A stretch of DNA of 64,000 nt from Achromobacter dolens (GCF_902859745.1 NZ_CADIJW010000002.1:62001-126000); one strand, 5' to 3'. Numbered from the stretch's first letter, positions 19,801-25,899 are shown. Made by a program: numbers and translations. Notes: generated by a model not told the origin, from the letters alone.

Positions 19801-22500
19801 GCCACCACCGGCAACCAGCGCTACAAGGGCGCCGTGACGCTGAGCGGCGATCACACGCTGAGCACCACCACCGGCGGCGTGGCCTTCGACGGCGCGCTGG
19901 ACGGCACGCATGACCTGCACGTCGTGTCCACGGCCGGCGGCGACGTCAGCTTCGACGCGGTCGGCAGCGCCACGCAACGCCTGGGCAGCCTGACGGTCGA
20001 CACGGCCGGCACGACCGCCTTCAATGGTTCGGTCTACGCGGCATCGGTGCAGACCGACGACCCGGGCGCCGTGACCATCACGGGAGAGCGCGTCGACACC
20101 ACTGGCGTCATGCGATTCGGCGAGCTGGTCACGCTGGGCGGCAACGTCACGCTCAAGGGCGCCAGCGTCACCCTGGCCGGCGGCGCGAACTCGACCGACG
20201 AGGGCCAGGGCCTGACCATCGAAGGTCCGGCCACGATCAACGGCCCGGTGGGCGCCGGCGCCAATGGCCGCCTGGCCTATCTGACCGTCGACGGCGACGC
20301 GACGCTCGGCGGCGGCCCGCTCAAGACGGTGGGCGAACAGTCCTACCTGGGCAAGGTCGAACTGTCCGGCAATGCGCAACTGAGCACCGCCGACGCCAAG
20401 GTGACCTTCAACGATACGGTCACCAGCGGCAACGGCAGCGGCCTGACGGTCAGCAGCGGCAGCGGCGACGTGCGCTTTGCCGAACAGGTCGGCGACGCCG
20501 CCACGGGCCGCCTGGGCGCCCTGGCCGTCAACAGCAACGGCGCCACCACCTTCGAGAAGGCCGTGTACGCCGCGTCGGTCAACACCGACGCGGGCGGCAC
20601 CTTGGCCATCAACGGCGGCCTGATCGACACCACCGGCACGCAGTCCTATGGCGAACGCGCCGTGTTCAGCACCGACACCGTGCTCAAGGGCAGCACCGTC
20701 AGCCTGCTGGGCGGCGGCGACGGCAAGCACGACCTGACCATCGACGGCAATGCCGTGCTCAAGGGACCGCTGGGCGCCAATGATCCGCTGGCCAGCCTGA
20801 CGGTCACGGGCAACGCCACGCTGGGCGCCGGCAGCATCGTCACCGACGGCGAACAGTCGTACCAGGGCAATGTGACCGTGGGCGGCAACGTCTCGGTGAC
20901 CAGCCGCCAGGGCGACATCGGCTTCGACCGCGCGGTCGATGGCGGCCACGGCCTGACGGTCGTCGCCAACCAAGGCGAAGTGACCTTCTCCGGCCCGGTC
21001 GGCCAGGGCTCGCGCCTGGGCGACCTGAAGGTCAGCGCCGCCGGCGACATCGTGCTGGACGGCCCGGTGCGCGCCGCCTCGGTGCAGACCGGCGGCAATG
21101 GCGACGTGCTGATCAACGGCGGCTCGGTGGACACCACCGGCACGCAGCAATACGGCCAGCACGTCATCCTGAGCGGCGTGGACACCACCCTGACCGGCGC
21201 CAACGTGCAGCTCAAGGCCGGCGTCGACGGCACCCAGCCGGGCCAGCAAGGCCTGGTCATCGTCGGCAACGCCGATATCCAGGGCGACGTCGGCGCCACC
21301 ACGCCGCTGCGCAGCGTGGCCGTCACGGGCGCCACCACCCTGGGCGGCGGCAAGACGCACACCACCGGCGACCAGGTCTACAACGGCGCCGTGACGCTGA
21401 AGGGCGACCGCGACCTGACCAGCGACACCGGCTCGGTGATCCTGGGCAGCAAGCTGGATGGCGGCAACGGCAACAACCTGAACGTCAACGCCGGCAAGAA
21501 CATCCAGGTCGCGGGCGACGCCACCGGCCTGGGTTCGCTGACCCTGCGCGCCGTCGACACCATCGTGTTCAACGGCGACGTCAGCGCCTACCGTGTGCAG
21601 CAGTTGGAGGCCAAGTCCGCCAGCTACAACGGCGCGGTGCGCGCCTCCGGCCCGGACGGCATCGACATTTCGGGCGGCACGCTGTCATTTGGCAAGAACG
21701 TCACCGCCGACACGGGTTCGATCCGCATCGCCAATACCAGCCCGACCGGCACCACGTCCTTTGGCGCGGGCAGCACCGTGAAGGCCGCCACCGGCTTCAC
21801 CCAGACCGGCGGCGCCGGGCTGACGCTGCCGGCGCAATTGCTGGTGACGCAGGGCCCCATCAACCTGGGCGCGCCGGCGAAGCTGCAAGGCGGCAACGCG
21901 GTCATCCAGACCAACGGCGACATCACCGCCATCGGCCTGAGCGGCCCGCAGACCTCGCTGACGCTGGCCTCCGGCGTGGGCGCGCTGCGCATCGGCCTGA
22001 ACGACGCGGATCCGAGCCACAAGCTGAACGTGGCCGGGCTGACCGTGCAGAACGCCGGCTCCGCCGACATGTGGGGCGCGATCGGCGGCAAGACCGGCTC
22101 CATGGCCGCCACCACGATCCGCAGCTCGCTGGCCGGCGCGCCGTACTTCATGAACGGCGCCGCCTGGGGCCAGACGGACGTGATCGACCGCCTGGCGGCG
22201 GTCACGGCCCCGCGCTCGGTGATCCCCAGCACGCCCACCGCCAACCCGCTGTTCCAGGGCACCGTGCCGTCCAAGGGCTTCGGCCCCGACGTGCTGGGCG
22301 CCTTCGCCGATCCGCAGGTGCTGACGGTGGCCTCGGCCTTTTCCTGGCAACTGCCTTCCGGCGACAATGCGGTCTTGACCGTGCCGACCGGCAACCACCC
22401 GGTGCTGCAAACCCCGGGCGGCAACCCACAACGCCCCGCCGTCGAAGGCGCCGCCGACGACGCGCGCCGCGACACCGACATCCAATCCCGTACTCTCTGA
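7840..22500 (+). CDS. Giant TpsA exoprotein, filamentous-haemagglutinin-type adhesin, 4886 aa
   Basis: This is the secreted partner of TpsB. Residues 1-42 form a long signal peptide ending in GGAHA, without the ESPR motif of some large autotransporters. Residues about 43-290 are the TPS secretion domain that nucleates the beta-helix; the diagnostic NPNGVLFGKGARV follows an NxNGNVILV strand. A KTGLLLIDPTDL segment (about 445) marks the start of the stalk. The stalk is beta-strand repeats of two kinds: a 130-140-residue class (about 660-2870) and a 168-177-residue class (about 3917-4500), listed separately. The C-terminal 150 residues are Pro/Gly-rich, with no autotransporter barrel, LPXTG-like anchor or cysteine pair. 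The size exceeds FhaB of Bordetella pertussis (about 3590). Base composition and codon use match the neighbouring genes. A role in adhesion or biofilm is inferred from the family; a toxic C-terminal domain of the CdiA kind is not seen. Confidence 0.93.
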   Translation: MTRQSRILAQSARRQALKAPPLPALTTMAMVIGSLVSGGAHANPTGGNVVAGGATINDRGNGTLDINQSTGKAIINWKGFSIGANETVNFRQPGSNSVTLNRVVGNDPSAIFGRLNANGNVILVNPNGVLFGKGARVDVGGLVATTANISDKDFLAGKYKFDQPSSKANAMIVNEGTISIKDSGLAVLVAPAVRNSGVIEAKLGRVALAGAKTVTVDFHGDGLLSFDATSAVSELPKDADGKPVSALVANNGVIRADGGTVLMTARAVKGVIDNVVNTDGIVSAKAVGTQNGKIVLSGGDAGTVNVAGTVEATGVNAGERGGKVVVTGEHVNVARGAAIDVSGAAGGGEIALGSQGVAPDDGSAAFSGKSSTVKVAAGATLKADALVSGNGGNVTMWSNDATAFAGSLSARGGAQGGDGGFAEVSSNKNIGLTGSADLRAPKGKTGLLLIDPTDLRIVDSASGGGSQDGAAGDGTINGGDANTANNTVSRGLLESLAGTTNIKLEATGQITVADMAAINLKTTAGHSFTMRSTQTGGIRFENSNTEISTQGGSITLEALGVGSTLDNIGKLTSRGGAITLNATGDINLANVINAGNGAAQIRTSAGSIRNTGGANQVVAGSTVKLDASGGSIGDLAAPVNTQTALLSLATGGNLAVANRQALTSLDITSRHAQPGVNNSFLLTSPDLAFALQDNGGYQLNTVNQSALHFSFTGDRTITVGDVALGTGTLALTSTAGHIYGTAGGLLNANQVTLSAAGSDGRNGAIGSSAQALRMQTVGLTATSGTGGIYVNGLGSLNLKAIDTTGNLAIQTTATLTLGDIKAGGAAALTSMLGSIVDDGNDATSISTSSLTLSAAQGIIGNAARALKTNASTLSATAGAGGVYLDSSSANLNITQAQADGGPVTITGAGSVSANNVSSGGGAINLTGNSIAAGQINAGAGNVTLTARAGSITGTSASLITGNVVTLLAPAANTSYTVGTAGTYLRTAAGVLNATGGSIYLNQAQGSVLLDDLKANNGIFVTGVANLSANMLDAGTGTLSLNAQGGSIVRANANSALAGSSILLQAQQHIGTASDHLTTATTSLTLGSGGDIYVDNPAKTLTYLAITNSHADPARRNTIQVAAPFLNFDVNDDLGNAYELRQVYSSLLSQFSFTGDQSLKLGNLRAGSNITLVSNQGSILDDGIADTRVTANNVSLRAAQDIGTSANFVAVNAPGLTLDTRGNLYATDIADLTSLTVYARHKDVDDRYTLDVRAPSLLFNITDDVGGHTIHEVRDSNWVNFSFNSDRDITVGSIDAGYSGSITLNAAGDLRDDGNKQTRLLANSVNLSAGKAVGATGTGYLDVLTGYLSGTASNGGFYVQLPNPTGYANYTGIVTLNNITASDAVQIDLRQGDALLAGTVRSNAGNVTLNVANGSLYGSGGGVYAGANDITLSAAGTIGGVYGGTLRYVGVGAAGQANVQATAGTDIYLNGTTGNIKLTRLQAGSGQIGYTQSSGTTTIGSLSAGGAATLANSGGSLLDDGDAATVIRASNIALTAGGAIGAAGAALTLQAPDVSLTSGGNIAVDSLTGLTRLNVTRNGTANGVYGITAPNLTAFTLTDDGLGIHLTDIASSTNLDFGFTANNKNLLVGNIDAGANGKVSLASAQNISNDNPASPGVIRAATVALTAGSNGSIGSSITGGTLALSGTSALSLTAGNNMYVGSDTVLRNLTINSLKNAGSASTFAIGGGAGQVITLSDDGTTQYLEQVTGGLTDFSFSGRKNIQVGAITATNSVSLTTAGGGVYSSITSDGGTGRITAGSVTLSATGSDSYTARDANTGAIGAGSRALRLSTSNLAITNNGDINLNNGGLALNSLNLYLSRRDAGSSANFDTNSYAFGNLGSQSLTIGGGTNLSIGASMSGAALTINTDTAITANAINTGSGSVSLTSRYANTDLAPTIGGSGLITGNNVSLSALGTNGSVSAQTSASNLSIASAGNVSVANNKALTALSLTANHNSSSGSINNTYNISASGMTAFSLSDSTGVAGLTLNNITNTGNLALSISSDRALTVNNVSTAAGGSVTLASNGTIYGNSSSASSPNITTGALTLNAGSVTGTYATNQPLFVSVDSLSSNVRGSLWVSNNKNLTLLDNSATSSAQVNVTNGSITQGAGRFVTPVLTLTATQSIGAAGNAMQTDTRQLTTQSGGNLYVNNASDLFSLNITANHANSAVDNVVQVAAKGLTFNVTDAGVYTMTEVSDLTGLNFSFNGDRTLYVGNVDVGPANTVSLGAFGSGAHILNLTPTSHITGDVVTLGASGQIGVASGDNSGSIHTTTGELYLTAGSHVYLDNDRDLASLSLYATGSSAATYQILSNELLFDVAHDGSRLQVNEVRDNTGLNLMLSSNVGQDIGIIDTTQNGTVRLSSNNSILGSADDSQRVTAASVQITTQGSGAIGAVGREINLSAPLVNIQNAGDVYIDSDRHIDALTLYSTGNSARSYGITSPTRDGGNIVFEATDGGSGSSAGLVLTKVEDAGGLNLSVTSDRNITVGAINVGYDNVALYSRGGSLLGDGDANSKIDAAGLTLTAANAIGAAGTGNAIDTRVSTLSGRADNGGAFITVEGNTSLPSLTSTGASSVGNTLGDIELGTVNTNGNAFSVNNTGGSILSGTINNATTVNLTANGSIGNKSAIRTNALNGGTTTVTLSATKTDRADGSIALNETYGLQATSVTAAGDITLAADTGSNGRNLTVGTVTSTDGAVTLSTARGSITGINNSNLVTGKSVNLTANYGTAATIGASNSARLHLNTGKLTMATPGSIYVDNLADLSDLTIIRNNAQGSNLGSAGFLTIDAQNLTFSGADTGNVTALTIVRDTTGLNFTYQAVGAINVHDIDVTQNGSVTLSTNPYYYTGGSIQGMNASSKIVAGDLTLSTGSGDTPNTIGSSSLALNTQVKNIAATASGGIWLKQTGSINLGNLRAGGDLSVTTTTGDILVGTVSYGTGNALTLNAQTGSILYGGGTLSGAGAGAITLTAQNGIGTRDAAIKIAAPNSPVSATVTGDGSLYLESSGNLLGGLTTSVANGETRITGNGSLALTSVTSGTDATGNDISVKTTSGNITVKNVQAGANHGQVTLNAENGSILADAAGATVKAYGVALNAANAIGASNGRINATGQRVEATTSGGMYLAADNNSVYSYLSGNIIDIAAAGNLQIANAISSNGAIKITGNGANSQLVAGNIDAGAGSVNIDFSKTGSTIVDDREDSTRIIGNNVVLKAGAGIGGAAGSPDNLQTTAANITAEVTGAGSIYLNDNRAAGTTLASVITQNGAIGITTAGPTLVTSAISRNGSASNNISIATTSGDLSVNTIDASAGGDISLNAAGSILGAVANNLVLGNTLTAVAGGSIGSAAYPGNGSGGIALRTNLGALGNLSTAADGAVIVVNNIGTRALSANSGNIQQSGAISSVYLTTAGDLDASGGMSNTAANLLLSSGGKLTLASAGVQANGTITLKGTQDVVAAGATPRTINVKGTTLNFSSGAAGGNTTLATEARTIGASLTGTSTPANLTLTNTGALDASLSAANGDISATATGSLNASATAVGSNRTIALTSQHGDVEIGIVNAGAASGTVILSAAEGSLLGLDNTLMANSLDLTSKTGIGTQADHFTTSARNLKANVLGSGDIYVDASGPLTLGRVATADGNIGIASAGNLASTVGLSAGNRGDVALASTAGNVTVSHDIASADVHDLSVSGAAIAMAAANTSGSQTYTGNVTLNGDLTGSAIGITGNATLAGGKRTLTANGANGGVALSGALNGGAQQAVIVADDGDVTLGGNASNLASLTITGNNIDLRQVATTGAQQYNGATTLRGAYTTANGAFGVDGATTLASTVSVTTGSGAVAFTGAVSGANALTVTSSGTTTYGGAVDIASLNQAGTGDTAINGGSVTTSGTQTYVGHVTLGDDAVLTGTTVTLANGADGAHALEIDGTALLTGAIGATTKLASLTLDGAATLNAGSIATTGNQRYKGAVTLSGDHTLSTTTGGVAFDGALDGTHDLHVVSTAGGDVSFDAVGSATQRLGSLTVDTAGTTAFNGSVYAASVQTDDPGAVTITGERVDTTGVMRFGELVTLGGNVTLKGASVTLAGGANSTDEGQGLTIEGPATINGPVGAGANGRLAYLTVDGDATLGGGPLKTVGEQSYLGKVELSGNAQLSTADAKVTFNDTVTSGNGSGLTVSSGSGDVRFAEQVGDAATGRLGALAVNSNGATTFEKAVYAASVNTDAGGTLAINGGLIDTTGTQSYGERAVFSTDTVLKGSTVSLLGGGDGKHDLTIDGNAVLKGPLGANDPLASLTVTGNATLGAGSIVTDGEQSYQGNVTVGGNVSVTSRQGDIGFDRAVDGGHGLTVVANQGEVTFSGPVGQGSRLGDLKVSAAGDIVLDGPVRAASVQTGGNGDVLINGGSVDTTGTQQYGQHVILSGVDTTLTGANVQLKAGVDGTQPGQQGLVIVGNADIQGDVGATTPLRSVAVTGATTLGGGKTHTTGDQVYNGAVTLKGDRDLTSDTGSVILGSKLDGGNGNNLNVNAGKNIQVAGDATGLGSLTLRAVDTIVFNGDVSAYRVQQLEAKSASYNGAVRASGPDGIDISGGTLSFGKNVTADTGSIRIANTSPTGTTSFGAGSTVKAATGFTQTGGAGLTLPAQLLVTQGPINLGAPAKLQGGNAVIQTNGDITAIGLSGPQTSLTLASGVGALRIGLNDADPSHKLNVAGLTVQNAGSADMWGAIGGKTGSMAATTIRSSLAGAPYFMNGAAWGQTDVIDRLAAVTAPRSVIPSTPTANPLFQGTVPSKGFGPDVLGAFADPQVLTVASAFSWQLPSGDNAVLTVPTGNHPVLQTPGGNPQRPAVEGAADDARRDTDIQSRTL
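9817..16450 (+). repeat. Class A protein repeats in TpsA, about 130-140 residues each
   Basis: About ten diverged copies share the order L..L.I...HA (strand), a D.G.Y.L..V turn, then the hallmark NFSFxxDRxITVGxIDAG. Hallmark codons begin at 9964, 11287, 11677, 12685, 13096, 13945, 14563, 14965, 15382 and 16399. Adjacent copies are 390 bp (11287 to 11677), 411 bp (12685 to 13096), 402 bp and 417 bp apart. Six copies carry a downstream GS-xx-DDG-like turn. Copies differ widely in sequence, so the array is old. Confidence 0.75.
19588..21400 (+). repeat. Class B protein repeats in TpsA, 168-177 residues each
   Basis: Four copies begin at TTSGTQTY (19588), TTGVMRFG (20098), TTGTQSYG (20629) and TTGTQQYG (21133), giving periods of 510, 531 and 504 bp. 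Each copy runs through V.L..GA.V.L..G.DG...L.I.G.A...G.VGA, SL.V.G.ATLG, a TTG.Q.Y.G strand, F...VDGG.GL.V and SVYAASVQTD-type strands. They are better conserved with each other than class A copies are and share no clear motif with class A. Confidence 0.75.
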
Positions 22501-22509
22501 CCAGACACC

Positions 22510-23268
22510 ATGACGACGCAAACCTCGCTTCCCCTCTTCTACGAGCAACCCCGTCCGCTCGCCGCCGGCGCGCACGCCAACCTGTCGCTGGCCGGCAACA
22601 CCGGCTTCGCCTACGCCGCCAGGACCAACGCGGTGCCGCTGGTCGCCACCGAGCTGCCGACCGCGTGCCGCCACTTCCCCATCGTCTTCACCGATGGCGA
22701 ACAGCCCACGCCGGTCGCGGTGCTGGGCGTGCGCGGCCAGGAAAACCTGTTCGTCGACGCGCAGGGCCAATGGCGCCCCGGCACCTACATCCCGGCCTAC
22801 GTGCGCCGCTATCCCTTCATCTTCATGGAGAACGAAGACCGCAGCCAGTACACGCTGTGCGTCGACGAGAAGGCCGCCTCGGTGGTCGAAGGCCGTGACA
22901 ACCCGTTCTTCGACGAGGCCGGCGAGCCGACCGCGCTGGCCCGCAGCGCCCTGGAATTCTGCCGCGACTACCAGAACCAGCACGCCTACACGCTGGAATT
23001 CGCGCGCGCCCTGGCCGACGCCGACCTGCTGATCGAGAACCGCGCCGACATCACCCTGGCCGACGGCCAGCGCCTGGCCATGTCCGGCTTCAAGGTGATC
23101 GACGAAGCCAAGTTCAACAAGCTGCCGGAAGCGGAATTCCTGCGCTGGCGCGCCAATGGCTGGCTGCCGCTGGTCTATTGCCACCTGCTGTCGATCAACA
23201 CCTGGCCCAGCCTGATCGACCAGGTGCAGCCGGTCGCCGCGACCGAGGAAGCCGCCGCCGAGGCATGA
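22510..23268 (+). CDS. SapC-family protein
   Basis: The 252-residue protein matches the SapC family (Pfam PF07277), named after a gene of the Campylobacter fetus S-layer locus. Visible family features are HFPIVFTDG near residue 56, LGVRGQENLFVD, a YIPAYVRRYPFIF strand, the FFDEAGEPT loop, and a late LAMSGFKVIDEAKFNKLPEAEF followed by GWLPLVYCHLLSI. There is no signal peptide, so it is probably cytoplasmic. Its biochemical role is not established. It starts 9 bp after the tpsA stop, so it should be cotranscribed and perhaps coupled. That position beside a giant surface protein parallels the S-layer context of the family name. A cytoplasmic assembly, modification or regulatory role is inference. 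Confidence 0.85.
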   Translation: MTTQTSLPLFYEQPRPLAAGAHANLSLAGNTGFAYAARTNAVPLVATELPTACRHFPIVFTDGEQPTPVAVLGVRGQENLFVDAQGQWRPGTYIPAYVRRYPFIFMENEDRSQYTLCVDEKAASVVEGRDNPFFDEAGEPTALARSALEFCRDYQNQHAYTLEFARALADADLLIENRADITLADGQRLAMSGFKVIDEAKFNKLPEAEFLRWRANGWLPLVYCHLLSINTWPSLIDQVQPVAATEEAAAEA

Positions 23269-23282
23269 TCTTCTGGAACGCC

Positions 23283-23347
23283 CGCGGGCCGGCGCATGCG
23301 CCAGCCCGCGCCCCACGGCCCCGCCGGCCTCTCCGGTCGGGGCCGTG
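23283..23347. terminator. Two strong hairpins ending the TPS-SapC operon
   Basis: Hairpin one (23283-23310) pairs CGCGGGC with GCCCGCG around an inner GGCGC/GCGCC stem. Hairpin two (23314-23347) pairs CACGGCCCCG with CGGGGCCGTG, with an inner CCGG pair. They lie between convergent genes. Neither has a U-tract, so termination is likely but could instead be processing or 3'-end protection. Confidence 0.55.
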
Positions 23348-23351
23348 CGCG

Positions 23352-24650
23352 TTACTGGCCTTGCCCGGTCGCGCGCGCCAGGAAGGCCAGCACCGCGCGA
23401 TAGGATCCCTCATTGCCGGCAGCGTTGGCCGGCGGCGTGCCGCCCGCGTCCAGCAACAGGCCGGACATGGCGTGCGGCTTGCTGATCAGCGTGGCCGGCA
23501 GGCACGGATAGTGCACGTGATGCCCCGCCCCCTTGCAGACGTAATGCGACGTGGGCAGCCCGTGCGCCTCGCGCTGGCGCATGACGATCTCGGAATACGC
23601 GGTGCTGGGCCAGAAGCCGTCGTCCGACGCGCTCACCAGCAGCACCGGGCCGGGATAGCGTTCCACCGGGATGCGGGCGCGTTCGAACGCGGCGGCATCG
23701 CGGCTGGCGCTCAGGAACGCATGGGTCTGCCGATAGGGCGGATCCGAGGCGTAGGCCGCCTCCCAATCGGCGCTGGGGTTGTCCTGCCACAGGTGCGGCA
23801 AGGGTTCGCCGCCCTTGCGCCAGACCTGCGCATTGCGTCCCGTGCCCGGCTCGCCGGCGCTGACCACGCCATGCGTCACCGGCGACGGCACGTAGGCCAC
23901 CACCGCGCTCACCAGGTCGGGATAGTGCGACGCCACGAGCAATGAGGTCTCGCCGCCGCGGCTGATGCCGGACAGCGCCACGAAACCATCGCGCGGCTTG
24001 AGCTCGGCGCGGGCCCAGCGCAGCGCCTGCTCGAAGTATTCCAGCGGCATGTCGTTCAGGTACTTGGGCCGGCCATCGTAGTTGAAGATGGCCAGCGCCA
24101 GGCACTGGTAGCCGCGGGCCGCGAACAGCGCCGCGCGCGGCGCGTTGACGCCGCCGGACGAGCCGTTCATGTAGATCACCAGCGGGTGCGGGCCGGGGCC
24201 GGCGGGCGTGTAGAGTTCGCCCGACAGCGTCATGCCGCCGACCTGCTCGCGCACCGCGCGATGCGTGACGCCCTCGGCCACGAAGGTCTGCACCAGCCGC
24301 GCGGTAGCCTCACGCTGGCCGTCGGTGGCGTGCAGGTCGATCGCCAGCGGCTCGGTGCGATCGGGCGGAAACACCACCCGGTCCATCTCCTCGCAGGTCA
24401 TCGACCACACCAGCCCCATGGCGGACGGCTCGGCATAGCTGCCGGACACCGGGCAATCGCGCGCCAGGTCCAGGCTGCCGTCGTGGCCGGCCAAGAACAC
24501 CGCCTGCGAGCGCCACGGCACGCCGCTCATCGACATGCGGGCCGTGACGGTGACGAAGGCGTAGGCGGGAAAGCCGTCGATGCGGATCTCGCGCGGCACG
24601 TCGATCAGCGCGGATTCGGGACTGACGGTGATGCGGGCTGTTTCAGTCAT
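23352..24650 (-). CDS. Acyl-CoA thioesterase/BAAT-type alpha/beta hydrolase
   Basis: The 432-residue protein has the two-part layout of the BAAT family: an N-terminal beta-sandwich (about 1-125, IRIDGFPAYAFVTVTA) and a C-terminal alpha/beta hydrolase. The nucleophile elbow is GISRGGE with Ser230, where mammalian BAAT has Cys, so hydrolysis rather than amidation is expected. The acid lies in SASDDGFWPS and the histidine in KGAGHHVHYP. It follows the Bug-family gene on the same strand with a 9-bp gap, so the two form an operon. The inferred role is cleaving an ester or thioester tied to the compound bound by the Bug protein. No signal peptide is seen, so it is cytoplasmic. Confidence 0.8.
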   Translation of the reverse strand: MTETARITVSPESALIDVPREIRIDGFPAYAFVTVTARMSMSGVPWRSQAVFLAGHDGSLDLARDCPVSGSYAEPSAMGLVWSMTCEEMDRVVFPPDRTEPLAIDLHATDGQREATARLVQTFVAEGVTHRAVREQVGGMTLSGELYTPAGPGPHPLVIYMNGSSGGVNAPRAALFAARGYQCLALAIFNYDGRPKYLNDMPLEYFEQALRWARAELKPRDGFVALSGISRGGETSLLVASHYPDLVSAVVAYVPSPVTHGVVSAGEPGTGRNAQVWRKGGEPLPHLWQDNPSADWEAAYASDPPYRQTHAFLSASRDAAAFERARIPVERYPGPVLLVSASDDGFWPSTAYSEIVMRQREAHGLPTSHYVCKGAGHHVHYPCLPATLISKPHAMSGLLLDAGGTPPANAAGNEGSYRAVLAFLARATGQGQ

Positions 24651-24659
24651 GGCGCGTCC

Positions 24660-25652
24660 TCAGCCTTTCAGATCGGTCTTGGGCACGTTGTTGGCGCGGA
24701 TCACGCCGGCCCACATGGCGGACTCTTCGGCGATGACCCGGTCCAGGTCGGCCGACGAGGTGAACTCCACGGTCACCCCCTGCTCGGCGAACTGCTTGAC
24801 CAGGCTGGGGTCGCGCGTGCCTTCGCGCACCGCGTTCTCCAGCGTCGCGGCGACCGCCGCCGGCATCGCCGCCGGGCCCGAGATCATCATGCGGGTGTAC
24901 AGCTCGAAGCCATCGACGCCGGCCTCTTTCATGGTCGGCACGTCGGGCAGGCTCGACAGGCGCCGGTCGGCCGTCACCGCCAGCACCTGCAGCTTGCCCG
25001 ACTGGATGTTGGGCAGCGCCGAGGTCGGGAAATCGAAGGTGCTCTGCACCGTGCCCGCCATCAGGTCCAGCAGCGCCGGGCCGCTGCCCTTGTAGGGCAC
25101 GTCCTGGAACTGCGTGCCGGTCTTGGACTGGAAGTGCAGCAGCGCCAGGTGGTTGATGACGCCGCGCCCGGCATGGGCGCAGGTGATGTCGCCCGGCTTC
25201 TTCTTGGCCAGCGCGATGAATTCCTGCACGTTCTTGACGCCCAGCGCCGGATGCACGATCAGCAGCATCGGCGACTTGCCCATCGACCCCAACTGCTTGA
25301 AGTCCGACTGCTGGTACGGCAGGTTGTTGTAGAGCAAGGGGTTCAGGATCATGCCGTTGGTGCCGGCAAAGCCCAGCGTGTAGCCGTCCGGCTCGGCCCG
25401 CGCCACCGCAACCGTGGCGATGATGGCCTGGCCGCCCGGCCGGTTCTCGACCACCACGTTGCCCTTCAGGACCTTGCCCATGCGTTCGGCCAGCGCGCGC
25501 GCGGCGATGTCGGTCAGGCCGCCGGGCGCGAAGCCGACCAGCAGGCGCACGGGGCGGGTGGGGAAATCGGCCTGGGCCTGGGCATGCGCCAGGCGAGGCA
25601 TCAACGGCAGCGCGGCAAGCGCGCCCAGGGCGTGGCGGCGGGTGAACGGCAT
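24660..25652 (-). CDS. Bug-family (TctC-like) periplasmic solute-binding protein
   Basis: The 330-residue protein is a tripartite-tricarboxylate-transporter binding protein of the Bug class, greatly expanded in Bordetella and Achromobacter. The mature start (DFPTRPVRLLVGFAPGGLTDI) shows the FAPGG loop of the ligand pocket, and the VVENRPGG and GTNGM segments follow in the family order. The leader contains FTRRHALGALAAL, a twin-arginine-like signal, unlike the ordinary Sec leader of the second Bug protein in this window. No TctA/TctB membrane partners are nearby, which is normal for orphan Bug genes. It is first in an operon with the BAAT-type hydrolase. The ligand is probably a carboxylate but is unknown. 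Confidence 0.92.
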   Translation of the reverse strand: MPFTRRHALGALAALPLMPRLAHAQAQADFPTRPVRLLVGFAPGGLTDIAARALAERMGKVLKGNVVVENRPGGQAIIATVAVARAEPDGYTLGFAGTNGMILNPLLYNNLPYQQSDFKQLGSMGKSPMLLIVHPALGVKNVQEFIALAKKKPGDITCAHAGRGVINHLALLHFQSKTGTQFQDVPYKGSGPALLDLMAGTVQSTFDFPTSALPNIQSGKLQVLAVTADRRLSSLPDVPTMKEAGVDGFELYTRMMISGPAAMPAAVAATLENAVREGTRDPSLVKQFAEQGVTVEFTSSADLDRVIAEESAMWAGVIRANNVPKTDLKG

Positions 25653-25899
25653 AAGGCTCTCTCCAGACAGGCGCGCACGACGACCGCGCGACAGGCGGCC
25701 GCGCGAGCCATGCGATGAACAAGGGGGAAGGAAGCACAGGCCGCCCGCCGAACGGCGGGGGGTCTCAATGACGGTATCTTGTATGCAATATGGCGCGGGG
25801 GCTATCTAGGGATATCCCGGTGCCGGGTTCGCCCCCACGCCGCGCGCCTGCGCGGCCCCGCGCAGGAGAGGCCAGCCTGGAACCTGAGCAAAACCCGCC
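25653..25899. promoter_or_regulatory. Leader/promoter region of the Bug-hydrolase operon
   Basis: No gene is seen. It holds a hairpin CCCGCCG/CGGCGGG (25744-25759), an almost symmetrical TTGTATGCAA (25779-25788) that resembles GntR/FadR-type sites, and a perfect GGGATATCCC palindrome (25809-25818). No regulator gene for the operon is adjacent, so these are only candidate sites. Confidence 0.35.

Noticed and set aside
6220-21360. A 5046-codon open frame on the minus strand, antisense to tpsB and tpsA
   Set aside because: The product is low-complexity Ala/Gly/Val/Asp/Arg sequence with no domain. It arises because the sense genes use GC-ending codons and repetitive Gly/Ala/Thr codons, which rarely give antisense stops. 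The codons of tpsB and tpsA clearly encode the real proteins.
22000-23268. CdiA/CdiI-type contact-dependent inhibition reading of tpsA and its downstream gene
   Set aside because: TpsA lacks a VENN or other pretoxin motif and any known toxin tail, and the following gene is a SapC-family protein, not a small immunity protein.
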